A DNA stretch of 64,000 bases, from assembly GCA_022786605.1 (NCBI GenBank), contig JALFWW010000024.1:35560-99559 (forward strand), in the 5' to 3' direction. A model generated the notes under the pieces. The model was not told where the DNA came from, made no database searches, and was given only the letters and a program-made list of their open reading frames with translations. This DNA is from Clostridia bacterium. Its GTDB lineage: Bacteria > Bacillota > Clostridia > Lachnospirales > Anaerotignaceae. Position numbers and translations under genes: made by a program. Below, one piece after another: positions 15,371-24,260 of the stretch (position 1 is its first letter; each line of letters begins with the position of its first letter).

Positions 15371-16308
15371 TATTTTCCGATTTTTTCCAGCAGGTCACTA
15401 GGCAGATTTTCCAGCACTTTTGCAAAATCTTTTTCTTCCAGCTGACCGCCTTCCTTTGCCACCACTGCCGCCGAAACATGATTTGCCGCTGTGATGGCTT
15501 CCTGCCAAGTCAAACCGAACCGACGGGCAGAAATCACCGCCCCTGCGTGGGAATCCCCCGCGCCGATGGTATCCACCACGGAAGTTTTCACGGGAGGAGC
15601 GAAGAAAAGCTCTTTGCCGTCATAAGCCAGAGAGCCTTTTTCCCCCAATGTGATGACCACAGGACTGCCCGTTCTGCGGAAGATTTCTTTTGCCGCTTCT
15701 TCCACGGTGTCTTTTCCCGTAAATGCCATGCTTTCCCCTTCGTTCAGGTGCAAAATGACCCCAAGGGACAGGAGTTTTTCCATACGGTCTGTGGGAATCC
15801 GCATGATACGAGGACCAGGGGCAAAATATATTGTATATTCCGGGTGTTTTTCCAAATAATGGATGATTTCCCAGCCAGTGTATTCCTCGATTTCCAGACC
15901 GCAGATATAAACGCTGTCGATGGTATCTGTGTCGATGTTTTCCAGATAGCTTTCATGGAAGGTGTATTCAATGCCATGGTCCACGATGAAGCTCCGTTCG
16001 CCGTCCCCTTCATCCTCTACCAGACAATAACAGCAGCCATTTTCTTCCTCCGGTTTCCGTACATAAATGGGCACACCCCTTTTTTTCAGCTGTTCATAAA
16101 CGAAATCCCCGTACATACCGCCGCCCACCGCCGTACAAAGGCTGTAAGGGGCACCGAAATGCCGCAGGATATCGCTGACCAGATAGGCGCAGCCCCCCAG
16201 AGAACGGCTCTGTCTGCTGACATGGACATCCTCGCCGCATTTAGGCAGATGTTCCACCCGAACAATAACGTCCACCACAGCGGAGCCGATGACTAATGTT
16301 TGATTCAT
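15370..16308 (-). CDS. PfkB-family (ribokinase-like) carbohydrate or nucleoside kinase
   Basis: 312 residues with both family signatures: GGCAYLVSDILRHFG near residue 40 and DTIGAGDSHAGAV near 250, the latter holding the anion hole and catalytic Asp. NEGE supplies the Mg-binding NxxE motif. It phosphorylates a sugar, nucleoside or similar alcohol using ATP. The substrate cannot be assigned from sequence. The ATG at 16308 follows AGGAGGG by seven bases, better than an ATG six codons upstream that overlaps that site. Monocistronic. Confidence 0.88.
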   Translation of the reverse strand: MNQTLVIGSAVVDVIVRVEHLPKCGEDVHVSRQSRSLGGCAYLVSDILRHFGAPYSLCTAVGGGMYGDFVYEQLKKRGVPIYVRKPEEENGCCYCLVEDEGDGERSFIVDHGIEYTFHESYLENIDTDTIDSVYICGLEIEEYTGWEIIHYLEKHPEYTIYFAPGPRIMRIPTDRMEKLLSLGVILHLNEGESMAFTGKDTVEEAAKEIFRRTGSPVVITLGEKGSLAYDGKELFFAPPVKTSVVDTIGAGDSHAGAVISARRFGLTWQEAITAANHVSAAVVAKEGGQLEEKDFAKVLENLPSDLLEKIGK

Positions 16309-16408
16309 GGATAAAACCCTCCTCATATCATAAAAAAACAGTCGTTTTTATTTTTCATTTCTCTATGATACCACAAAAAATCCAAACACGCCTTCTTTTC
16401 TGCCAAAC

Positions 16409-16444
16409 AAAAAAAGGGCTGAAAGCACAAATACTTTCAGCCTT
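16409..16444 (-). terminator. terminator after the APC permease
   Basis: On the minus strand GGCTGAAAG pairs with CTTTCAGCC and seven T follow. Confidence 0.75.
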
Positions 16445-16508
16445 GCAGTGCACAGAAAAGGGGATTGGCATTTTCTTTTCTGTACGCGAAGCACCTTTGT
16501 TTTACAAA

Positions 16509-17888
16509 TCATTCCAGATTCATTTCCGCCGGCAGTTTTTTGAAAAACTTCGTGGCAAAAGCCAGATAGACTACGCCGATGGCAAACCATGCGAATCCAA
16601 GAATCATAGAATTTCTGTCCAGATTGATCCAGATCATAAATGTGAAGATTGCCCCGATGATAGGCGCGATGAGATAACGGAAAACATCAAAGCCTTTTCT
16701 ATGTCTTCCCTTGACAAAATAATGACCGATCACAGACAGATTAACCAGTGTAAAGCTCAGCAGCGCCCCGAAGTTCAGCAGGGAAGTGGCTGTTGCCAGA
16801 GGCAGCACCAACGCCAGAAGACTGATGACCGCCATGATGAGGATGCTGTAAGTAGGTGTATTCCGTTTGGGATGGAGATACCCAAAAATCCGTTTGGGCA
16901 GGATCTGGTCACGCCCCATGCCGTAGAGCACACGGGATGCGGATGCCACAGAAGAAATGGCAGAAGCCACACCGCCTACGGAAAAGGCAATGGTAAACAG
17001 ATATGCCATAATAGGACCGGCAACTTTATCAATGACCTCATAAGCGCCGCTGTCTACATCCACAATCTCAAACCACGCTGTGGGCCATGCCGCCTGCAGC
17101 ATATATGTGATGACTGCGAAAAACGCGCCGGCGCCAATGGAAGTGATGAGGATGGCTTTGCCTACGTTTTTCTCTGGATTGATGGCTTCCTCACTCAATG
17201 TGGAAATGGCGTCAAAACCAAGGAAAGACAATGCCAGCAGGGAAGCGCCGCTGAGGAGCACTGTAAAGCCCATGCCTTCCTGACGCAGTTCTGTCAGGTT
17301 AATGAAAGATTTCGGGTCCAAAAATGTGCCGACACCGCCGCCGCCCAGCACGAACTTGATCACCAGGATGATCAGCGCCGCCAGAAAGATGATCTGCAGC
17401 CAAACGATGGTCTTGTTGAAAATATCGGTCACCTTGATGCCAAAGTGGTTAACAGTCGTTACAATGATGATAAAGACAATGATCCAGCACCAGATGGGAA
17501 TCTGGGGAACAGCCGCGTTCAGAAAGATTGCCGCCGCGATATAATTCAGCATAGGCAGGAACATATATCCAATGAGCACCAGCCATCCAGCCAAAAATCC
17601 CAGATAAGGATTGATGGATTTATGTACAAAAGTATAGACGGACCCTGCCACCGGGTACGCTTTTGTCATGCGCACATAGCTGAATGCCGTAAAACTCATA
17701 CAGATGGTGGTGATCACATAGGTCAGGGAAACCATACCGTGGGTCATGTTGGTTACCAGACCATAGGTGGTGCAGAATGTCAACGGGATCATAAAAGCCA
17801 GGCCATAAAATACCAGAGAGCTCAAAGGCAGAATTCGTTTCAGTTCACTTGTGTTTTGATTTGCACCTGTTTTTTCTTCCATAGGCAT
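16509..17888 (-). CDS. APC-superfamily amino acid/amine permease
   Basis: 459 residues with about twelve membrane helices and APC features (MTKAYPVAGSVYTFVHKSI, FLGFDAISTLSEEAINPEKNVGKAI, the last being the conserved substrate-site and consensus amphipathic region). It imports an amino acid, amine or related nitrogen compound. AGGAGCG is seven bases before the ATG. It follows the amidohydrolase gene by 53 bases in the same direction with no terminator seen, so both are probably served by the sigma-54 promoter, which suggests uptake and breakdown of the same compound. Confidence 0.88.
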   Translation of the reverse strand: MPMEEKTGANQNTSELKRILPLSSLVFYGLAFMIPLTFCTTYGLVTNMTHGMVSLTYVITTICMSFTAFSYVRMTKAYPVAGSVYTFVHKSINPYLGFLAGWLVLIGYMFLPMLNYIAAAIFLNAAVPQIPIWCWIIVFIIIVTTVNHFGIKVTDIFNKTIVWLQIIFLAALIILVIKFVLGGGGVGTFLDPKSFINLTELRQEGMGFTVLLSGASLLALSFLGFDAISTLSEEAINPEKNVGKAILITSIGAGAFFAVITYMLQAAWPTAWFEIVDVDSGAYEVIDKVAGPIMAYLFTIAFSVGGVASAISSVASASRVLYGMGRDQILPKRIFGYLHPKRNTPTYSILIMAVISLLALVLPLATATSLLNFGALLSFTLVNLSVIGHYFVKGRHRKGFDVFRYLIAPIIGAIFTFMIWINLDRNSMILGFAWFAIGVVYLAFATKFFKKLPAEMNLE

Positions 17889-17941
17889 TATTCGCTCCTT
17901 TCTTCTTTCTCATGTTGTCTGTTTCCTTTTGTGCCGCCCTT

Positions 17942-19564
17942 TCAGCAGCCAGCGGATTTTTCGTAAATGATATTGCCGTCCATAATCGTTACTTCCACTT
18001 TCGCGTCGATGAGTTCCGATTCATCTACCGCAAACAGATCTCTGTCGATGACGATGATGTCCGCGAATTTCCCCGCTTCCAGCGTGCCCAGTTCGTCCTC
18101 TCTGCTTGCCCCGTAAGCAGAACCGTATGTATAACTGCGCAGCGCTTCATAGAGGGAAATCTTTTCCGCCGGATTCCAGCCCCCTTCAGGTTTGCCGTCA
18201 TCATGGATTCTGGTTACCCCTCTGTAGATTTCCAAAAATGGATTGTCATCCACCACAGGACAGTCACTGCCCAAAGCCAGCAGACCTGCCGTATCATACA
18301 GACTCTTAAAAGGGAATCCTCTGTATGCCCGTTCTTCACCCAAAACCACAGGATAAGGATTTTCCGCGAAAGTGACTGTCAGTGCCATATGCTGGGGCTG
18401 TACCGATGGGATGATGCCAAGTTCTCCAAATCTTGGCAGATCGGCAGGGTCCAGCATTTCGATATGCTCGATGGCATGTCTGCACTGATTTTTTCCGTAC
18501 ATCTTGATGGCTTCTTCATAAAAGTCCAGCGCCATACGTGCGGACAGATCGCCGCAGGAGTGCAGCTTGATGGAAAAGCCCCGTCTGTGTCCTTCCGGCA
18601 CCGCCTTGCGGATGGCTTCCAGATCGCTGGGTGAAATCCCCCTGTTGCCCGGCATATCTGTATAATCATCAATGACCAGCGCCGTATGGGTGGTGCAGAC
18701 GCCATCCAAGAACTGCTTCAGCATGGATACCCGGATTTTTTCTGAACGGTATTCCTCTCTCCACCGTTCCACCTGATCCAGATCTCCCAACAGGTCAGGC
18801 GCTACATTGACACGCACCGTCAGTTCTCCAGACTGATCCATGGCACGGTATACATCCAGATTGCCTATATTCCCATGGAAATATGGCTGTACGTCATTGA
18901 CGGAAGTGATGCCGTATCTCTTTGCCCCCTTCAGATAGGATCGAATGATGTTTTTCTCTTCTTCCGCCGTAAAATCAAAGGCGTATTTTGTCACAAGCCC
19001 TGCCGCCGCTTCACCTAGAAATCCCGTGGGCTCCCCGTCTGCATCCCGGAAAATCTCGCCGCCGAAAGGGTCCGGCGTATCCTTGTCAATACCGGCAATC
19101 TCCATTGCCTTTGAATTGACCCAAGCCCCATGGGCTTCCGCGTTGATCAGGCAAACCGGTGTATTGGGATAGTAGCGGTCCAAAGTGGCTTTTGTGGGGA
19201 ATGCTATTTTTTCCCAGAAAACGTGATACCAGCCAAAACCGATGACCCATTTGCCGTCATCGACCGGATGGCTGTCCCATACCATTTTTGCCGCTTCTTC
19301 CTCTGAACGGGCAGGACGCAGGTTCACATAAGTATTGAATAGGCCTGCCATGATGAAATGGGCGTGACTGTCGTGAAAGCCAGCCATGATCGTTTTGTTG
19401 TCATACCGCAGCACTTTCGTGTTCTCATCGGCAAAAGGCGCATAATCATCACCCCTTTCCACAGCAATGATCCGATTGCCCTTCACAGCGATGAACCCTG
19501 CAAAAGGTTCTGTGCTGACGCTGTCAAAGATACTGTTCCCCAAAATAATCATGTTTGCTTTCAT
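17942..19564 (-). CDS. amidohydrolase (YtcJ-like, amidohydrolase family 3)
   Basis: 540 residues. A composite beta-sandwich (residues 1-50 and the last 50) flanks a TIM barrel with the metal motif HSHAHF near residue 60, a mid-barrel Lys/His region (FSIKLHSCGD) and LGSDCPV, carrying the conserved Asp. Such enzymes hydrolyse cyclic amides, N-formyl groups or similar C-N bonds. The ATG at 19564 follows AGGGTGA. The longer frame to 19660 cannot be coding at its start because the sigma-54 promoter lies inside it. First gene of the operon with the APC permease. Confidence 0.88.
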   Translation of the reverse strand: MKANMIILGNSIFDSVSTEPFAGFIAVKGNRIIAVERGDDYAPFADENTKVLRYDNKTIMAGFHDSHAHFIMAGLFNTYVNLRPARSEEEAAKMVWDSHPVDDGKWVIGFGWYHVFWEKIAFPTKATLDRYYPNTPVCLINAEAHGAWVNSKAMEIAGIDKDTPDPFGGEIFRDADGEPTGFLGEAAAGLVTKYAFDFTAEEEKNIIRSYLKGAKRYGITSVNDVQPYFHGNIGNLDVYRAMDQSGELTVRVNVAPDLLGDLDQVERWREEYRSEKIRVSMLKQFLDGVCTTHTALVIDDYTDMPGNRGISPSDLEAIRKAVPEGHRRGFSIKLHSCGDLSARMALDFYEEAIKMYGKNQCRHAIEHIEMLDPADLPRFGELGIIPSVQPQHMALTVTFAENPYPVVLGEERAYRGFPFKSLYDTAGLLALGSDCPVVDDNPFLEIYRGVTRIHDDGKPEGGWNPAEKISLYEALRSYTYGSAYGASREDELGTLEAGKFADIIVIDRDLFAVDESELIDAKVEVTIMDGNIIYEKSAGC

Positions 19565-19620
19565 CCATATATCACCCTTTCTGAAAATATCCATCCAACC
19601 TGATTCTTGTACAGATTTAG

Positions 19621-19638
19621 AAGCAATTTTTATGCCAA
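19621..19638 (-). promoter_or_regulatory. sigma-54 (-24/-12) promoter of the amidohydrolase-permease operon
   Basis: The minus strand reads TTGGCAT-N5-TTGCTT, with the invariant GG and GC exactly ten bases apart, matching the sigma-54 consensus TGGCAC-N5-TTGCW except for the sixth base. Transcription would begin near 19610, about 45 bases before the ATG. The activator gene for such a promoter is the next gene upstream. Confidence 0.85.
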
Positions 19639-19667
19639 AAAAAAATCGTTGATAAATCAACGATTTT
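19637..19667 (-). terminator. terminator of the sigma-54 activator gene
   Basis: Eleven-bp perfect stem (AAAATCGTTGA / TCAACGATTTT) with a four-base loop and a long T run on the minus strand. The T run touches the -24 element of the sigma-54 promoter, a very compact arrangement. Confidence 0.85.
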
Positions 19668-19702
19668 CTCTCTTGCAGGTGTCATTTTAAAATTGCACTT
19701 TT

Positions 19703-19731
19703 TTGTATACAATCCGAAACCCCTTTGGATT
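19703..19731. promoter_or_regulatory. candidate upstream activator site for the sigma-54 operon
   Basis: Two overlapping symmetric elements, TTGTATACAA (19703-19712) and AATCC-N11-GGATT (19711-19731), lie 65-95 bases upstream of the -24 element. This is where enhancer-binding activators commonly sit. Which of the two is bound is unknown. Confidence 0.45.
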
Positions 19732-19786
19732 ATGCCGAAAAATCATACCTTTGGGCAGTGTGTTATTCTAAACTGACAGTGTCTGT

Positions 19787-21169
19787 CTAAAATAACAGTT
19801 CTGTTTTGATGCCCAGACGCTTGATCTTCTGATAAAGCAGGGCTCTTGGTATTTTCAGAAATTTTGCTGTTTGTGTTTTGTTTCCCTGAAACTTGATCAG
19901 GGCTTCCTCAATGAATTTTTTCTCCGCCTGATTCTTCACCTCGTCGATGGGACGGGGCAGGGAGCCCAAATGGTTCAGGTTGGATGGGCTGATATGCAGA
20001 TTCATGTCATCGAAAAAATCTTCATAGAGGGTATCGCCACTGGCAAAGTGCATGGCTTTTTCCACCATATTGGATAATTCCCTGATGTTGCCGGGAAAAG
20101 CGTAATTTTGCAGTTTTGCAATGACTGCCGGATCAATATAGCGTACATCTTTTCCCAGAATCTTATTGAATTCTTTCACCTTTTCTTCCAGCAGTTCCGG
20201 CAAGTCTGACATACGCTCCCGCAAAGGCGGTATTTCGATGGAAAGGACATTGAGGCGATAATATAGGTCTTCTCGGAACAATCCCTGCTGCACCAGACTT
20301 TTCAAAGGTTTATTGGTGGCGGCGATGATCCGCACATCCACATATTTTTCTCCCTCACTGCCTACCGGGTCGATCTTTTTTTCCTGAAGGGCCCGCAGCA
20401 GCTTTGGCTGGAGTGTCATGGGCATCTGATTGATTTCGTCGATAAACAGGGTTCCGCCGTTGGCCACTTCAAACTTGCCTTTTTTGCCGCCTTTTTTCGC
20501 CCCTGTAAAAGAGCCTTCCTCATAGCCGAACAGTTCCGACTCCGCCAGAGATTCCGGCAGACTGGAAGCGTTCACCGCCACAAATTCACCGGAAAAGCGG
20601 CTGCTGAGGTTATGGATGGCCTGCGCCACCAGCTCTTTGCCCGTGCCCGTTTCTCCTGTGATCAACACCGTGGAACTGGAATTTGCCGCCATAACGATTT
20701 GTTTGCGCAGATTTTCCATTGCCTGAGAACTGCCGATAAGGTTCTCAATGGAATAACGCCCTTTTTTCAGCTGCCTGACTCTTTCCCTGTAAAAATCCAC
20801 CTCATTTTTCAGGGAAAGCACATATTTTCCCAGCAGGCTGTCCAGATTTTCCAGATCCTGAATGATATCGTATTCCAAGGCGCCTGCCACCTTGCCGTCC
20901 TCTATGATCTGCGCCTGCAGGCTGACACTCATGCGACCTTCATGGAAGTAAAATTCTGTGTTATGGGTCTTGTTCCCACGCAAAACCTCATCCAGCTTTG
21001 TGGCGGGGAAAACCTCCCCCACTGGTTTTCCAATGGACGTCTTTTGATCCACTTTGATATAATCCGCGCACTGCTTATTGATGTATGTGAGATTTCCGTA
21101 CTGATCAACAACCATAAGTCCTAAAATGTGATTCAAAATCCGTTCATAGTCATCCCGTGTACTCATCAT
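19787..21169 (-). CDS. sigma-54-dependent transcriptional activator (PAS, AAA+, Fis-type HTH)
   Basis: 460 residues. A PAS sensor (about 10-110: ILGLMVVDQYGNLTYINKQ) is followed by a helical linker. The AAA+ domain has Walker A GETGTGKE, Walker B GGTLFIDEIN, the sensor region RLNVLSIEIPPLRER and a sigma-54 contact loop GSFTGA, a conservative variant of GAFTGA. The C-terminus is a Fis-type HTH (NKTQTAKFLKIPRALLYQKIKRLGI). It remodels polymerase at -24/-12 promoters in response to a ligand sensed by PAS. It very likely drives the downstream amidohydrolase-permease operon. Two adjacent ATG codons could each be the start. Confidence 0.93.
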   Translation of the reverse strand: MMSTRDDYERILNHILGLMVVDQYGNLTYINKQCADYIKVDQKTSIGKPVGEVFPATKLDEVLRGNKTHNTEFYFHEGRMSVSLQAQIIEDGKVAGALEYDIIQDLENLDSLLGKYVLSLKNEVDFYRERVRQLKKGRYSIENLIGSSQAMENLRKQIVMAANSSSTVLITGETGTGKELVAQAIHNLSSRFSGEFVAVNASSLPESLAESELFGYEEGSFTGAKKGGKKGKFEVANGGTLFIDEINQMPMTLQPKLLRALQEKKIDPVGSEGEKYVDVRIIAATNKPLKSLVQQGLFREDLYYRLNVLSIEIPPLRERMSDLPELLEEKVKEFNKILGKDVRYIDPAVIAKLQNYAFPGNIRELSNMVEKAMHFASGDTLYEDFFDDMNLHISPSNLNHLGSLPRPIDEVKNQAEKKFIEEALIKFQGNKTQTAKFLKIPRALLYQKIKRLGIKTELLF

Positions 21170-21555
21170 ATCTTCCCCATTCTGTTATCTAAAATGATCG
21201 CTTCCGCCTGTTATATGATTGATCACATACCTGCCTGTACATATGGAACCATGAAGGGTTTATGGTGTCATATTCAAATTATACATGATTTTCATAAAAT
21301 TTCAATATAGAACAGTTAAATTTATACTAAAAAAGTGTAATTTTTTCTCATTCTTTTGCACCTATTACACATTTTTTCTTAATATATTATCCAAAAATAC
21401 CACATATTGACCATATAGTACCATTTTTTCACAAATCTTTTTTCCATAGTATACACGCCCGAAAACATCATTATTTCCGCTGTACATTGACATCCGTCCT
21501 TTATCCACTTACAATGAGAAAAAAGCATAGTTATCAGAAATAAGGGGGAATTTCT
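21170..21555. other. AT-rich intergenic region
   Basis: About 385 bases between the divergent sigma-54 activator gene and the next plus-strand gene. It is strongly AT-rich. Promoters for both genes must be here, but no strong consensus was identified, and I saw no RNA gene or long palindrome. Confidence 0.5.
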
Positions 21556-22086
21556 ATGAAAAAATGGCAAAAAGTATTGTTCGCGCTCATATGTGTCATC
21601 GCCATCGGAGAAGGCGCTGTCATTGCCACATGGCACAAAGCAGATCAGGAAGCCGCCCAAGAGCTGGCAGAAGCCACTTTGCAGGGCAGCGACAGCAATA
21701 TGGAGGTGTCCATGCTGGCAACAAGAGATTATTACAACTGGAAAAACACCATGGAGGAAGAACTGGCAAGATTTTTCCACCGGAACACCACCGAAAGCGG
21801 GAACTTTATGGTCCACGGCACCATTGACTTATTCCAAAACGCGGATATTTCCGCTGAGGAACTGGAAAACGCCAAACTTTACCTTTGCAGTGATGATTTT
21901 TCTTTTCAGACCATGATCTGCAATGCCGAACAAAACGGCGACATTTCCCATGCCGATTTCTACATGGACGATATTCCCGGAGAACGCATTGCCATTCAGG
22001 ACATTTCCTATCTTCGTCTTTCTCTGGATGACGGACGGGAACTGGATGTGCCTCTGGCAATTGATCCCGACATCGCCGCCGCATAA
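21556..22086 (+). CDS. membrane-anchored or exported protein of unknown function
   Basis: 176 residues. A basic start and hydrophobic stretch (VLFALICVIAIGEGAVIAT) form a signal anchor or signal peptide. The remainder is acidic and soluble and contains no motif I recognise. AAGGGGGAA lies before the ATG. A separate gene of the redox-sensing C_GCAxxG type follows about 100 bases downstream. Function not assigned. Confidence 0.65.
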   Translation: MKKWQKVLFALICVIAIGEGAVIATWHKADQEAAQELAEATLQGSDSNMEVSMLATRDYYNWKNTMEEELARFFHRNTTESGNFMVHGTIDLFQNADISAEELENAKLYLCSDDFSFQTMICNAEQNGDISHADFYMDDIPGERIAIQDISYLRLSLDDGRELDVPLAIDPDIAAA

Positions 22087-22191
22087 CATGTCATAATTTG
22101 ACCAAAAACATCTTTTTCCTCTGTTTTCCCGCCCTGCTTTATGCTACACTGAAAGCAGGAGAAAAAAGGAGCAATAAGGAGGAATGGCTTT

Positions 22192-22680
22192 ATGGAAGAA
22201 ACAAAGGAATTGACACTGCCAGAACAGACACGGGATCAGGCGAAAAACTATTTCCGTCAGGGACTGAACTGCACAGAATGTGTCATGCAGGCATTTCTGG
22301 ACATCCACGGCTCTGACCTGCCGCCGGAAATCATATCCCTTGCCACAGGCTTTGGCGGCGGCATGGGACATACGAAAAACACCTGCGGTGCCATCACCGG
22401 CGCAGTCATGGCCCTTTCCGCCGTTATTGGCAGAAAACAGCCTCTGGCAAAAGAAACCATGGCGGAACGCATTCAGGAACTGAACGAAATCTATGACATC
22501 GAAGGCAGAATGGTACACGAAATGGAAGAAAAATTCGGTACTTTGATCTGCAAAGAGCTGTCCGATCCCCATGGAGATTTTGAGGGGAAAGCACGGAAAA
22601 AAAGCTGTATGCAGATGATCGGGGACTGTGCGGAGATCGCTATGAAATATGTACAGGAAGCCGAGGGGAAAACAAAATAA
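22192..22680 (+). CDS. C_GCAxxG_C_C family protein (probable redox-active)
   Basis: 162 residues with the family cysteine pattern: LNCTECV, NTCGAITGAVMALS (the CGAxxG core) and later single cysteines in LICKEL and KSCMQM. The FGGGMG turn before the core is typical. These small proteins are widespread in anaerobes and are thought to bind a cofactor or take part in redox chemistry. The precise role is unknown. TAAGGAGG precedes the ATG. Confidence 0.85.
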   Translation: MEETKELTLPEQTRDQAKNYFRQGLNCTECVMQAFLDIHGSDLPPEIISLATGFGGGMGHTKNTCGAITGAVMALSAVIGRKQPLAKETMAERIQELNEIYDIEGRMVHEMEEKFGTLICKELSDPHGDFEGKARKKSCMQMIGDCAEIAMKYVQEAEGKTK

Positions 22681-22685
22681 AGCAT

Positions 22686-22721
22686 CGGGGAAATGTTCCA
22701 GAAGGGACATTTCCCTTTTTG
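22686..22721 (+). terminator. terminator after the C_GCAxxG_C_C gene
   Basis: GGGAAATGTTCC pairs with GGACATTTCCC (one bulge) and five T follow. Confidence 0.8.
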
Positions 22722-22845
22722 ATTGGTACAATGGAAATTTTGGAATCCCTTCGGATTTTATGGTATAATGATTTCATGTCGTTCTATGGGGAACATCCCA
22801 GACACATTTTTTACACCAGAAAAACGAATCGGAGGAAAACAGCAC

Positions 22846-23871
22846 ATGAAAAAAATCATTTTGGGCAGTGTCCTTGCCCTTTCTATAGCCGTGCCGGCAC
22901 TGGCACACCCACCCATCACCGTATATGTAGACCAGCAGGAAGTGGTCTTTGCCGATCAGGCGCCTGTCATCGTGGAGGACCGGACACTGGTGCCCATGCG
23001 GAAAATATTTGAAGCCATGGACACCCATGTCACATGGGACGAACCTTCCCAGACCATCACTTCCACCAGAGGCAGTGACGTTGTGACCATGACCATTGGA
23101 GAAAAACAGGTATACAAAAACGGCAAAGGGGTCTATACCATGGATGTGCCCGCCCAGATCATGCAGGACCGCACCATGGTGCCCATCCGTGCCGTAGCCG
23201 TGGCTTTTGACGCCAATGTGGCATGGGACGGCATCAATTATATCATCAGCATCAGCACCGACAGCGCAAACAGCGGCAATATTTCCAAACAAATCCATGC
23301 CGATGACGGCACACTGCTGGCAACCATAAGCCTGAGTTATACGCCCCTTATTTCCAACAGCACCGCCGCTAATAAAATCAACAAAAACGTTTACGACCAG
23401 ATGTCCCAGAAGGCTTCTGTCATGACAGAGCGCCTGGAAACTGCCGCAAAAGCCGCTTACACAAAAGACCCCTCTGCTTTCCAGCCCTATTATTACATGG
23501 GCACTTATCAGGCAAAGGGAGAAAGCAGTGACTTCGCTTCTGTGGTATTGGAAGAACGCACCTTCATGGGCGGCACAGAAACCAAAACCCTCTCTGCCGA
23601 CACTTACAACATGAAAACCGGCAGTGACGCCGCACTGACAGACATCGTCACCGACAGCAAAAAAGAAATCGAAACCCTTGTGAAAAAAGGCTTCTCCGCC
23701 ATCATTGACCAGAATCCCGCCGCTTTTTACAGCGATGCCAAAGACCGACTGGACAAAAACTTTGATGATGTTGGCTTCTATCTGGATAAAAACGCCGTGG
23801 TATTTTATCTGAACAGCGGCATCATCGCGCCGGAAAGCGCAGGTGTTATCGCTTTTTCTGTTCCCCGCTGA
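22846..23871 (+). CDS. exported protein with copper-amine-oxidase-like N-terminal domain and DUF3298-like C-terminal domain
   Basis: 341 residues. A signal peptide (VLALSIAVPALA) leads to two repeated beta modules of the copper-amine-oxidase N-terminal fold (VDQQEVVFADQAPVIVEDRT, LVPMRKIFEAMD and TMVPIRAVAVAFDANVAWDG), used in clostridial envelope proteins for surface interactions rather than for oxidase chemistry. The C-terminal 200 residues (LTDIVTD near position 270, DVGFYLDKNAVVFYLN at the end) resemble DUF3298 domains. Probably an envelope protein. The ATG at 22846 follows GGAGGAAAAC. Confidence 0.8.
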   Translation: MKKIILGSVLALSIAVPALAHPPITVYVDQQEVVFADQAPVIVEDRTLVPMRKIFEAMDTHVTWDEPSQTITSTRGSDVVTMTIGEKQVYKNGKGVYTMDVPAQIMQDRTMVPIRAVAVAFDANVAWDGINYIISISTDSANSGNISKQIHADDGTLLATISLSYTPLISNSTAANKINKNVYDQMSQKASVMTERLETAAKAAYTKDPSAFQPYYYMGTYQAKGESSDFASVVLEERTFMGGTETKTLSADTYNMKTGSDAALTDIVTDSKKEIETLVKKGFSAIIDQNPAAFYSDAKDRLDKNFDDVGFYLDKNAVVFYLNSGIIAPESAGVIAFSVPR

Positions 23872-23877
23872 TAAACA

Positions 23878-24080
23878 GACCGTATCTTCAGTAAAAGAAA
23901 GATACGGTTAGGGGCATTTTCATCAAAAAACAAAGAAAGCCGAAATCCTGATCATGACAAAGGATGTCGGCTTTCTTATGATATTGAGATTTTATTTGAG
24001 CTGTTTTCTTTTGAAGAAAGCCGTCGCAATTTCCCTTAAAAAATCAAGGAAGCGAAAATCAATGTTTCCTTAAGGGGAAG
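23878..24080 (+). repeat. three-stem intergenic repeat, copy 4, next to a terminator-like hairpin
   Basis: A perfect 9-bp hairpin (CCGTATCTT / AAGATACGG, 23880-23909) ends exactly where the repeat begins (TAGGGGCAT). The repeat keeps stem B (GCCGAAAT / ATGTCGGC, both arms altered relative to copy 1), a weakened stem A and a clear stem C (TTTCCCTTAA / TTAAGGGGAA). It lies after the copper-amine-oxidase-like gene and before marR. Confidence 0.85.
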
Positions 24081-24191
24081 TTGCTTTTTTTCTGCATTTT
24101 TTTCGCTCCGTCCTTTTTTCCGAAAAGGAGGCATAAAATAATCTGGAGGGCTTTTTCCTCTGTAAAAAAATCCCATTTTTCGGCGAAATCA

Positions 24192-24223
24192 TTGACAGCA
24201 AAATAGTTTTATAATAAAATTAT
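24192..24223 (+). promoter_or_regulatory. promoter and candidate operator of the marR-efflux operon
   Basis: TTGACA (24192-24197), a 17-base spacer and TAAAAT (24215-24220). The palindrome ATAAT-AAA-ATTAT (24211-24223) covers the -10 and would suit autorepression by the MarR protein encoded 40 bases downstream. Confidence 0.65.
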
Positions 24224-24260
24224 CTCAAGTTTTGAACAGGAAACGGAAAGGGGTCCGGCA

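Noticed and set aside
19565..19660. N-terminal extension of the amidohydrolase
   Set aside because: It contains the sigma-54 promoter and a terminator T run, so it is untranscribed in the operon message.
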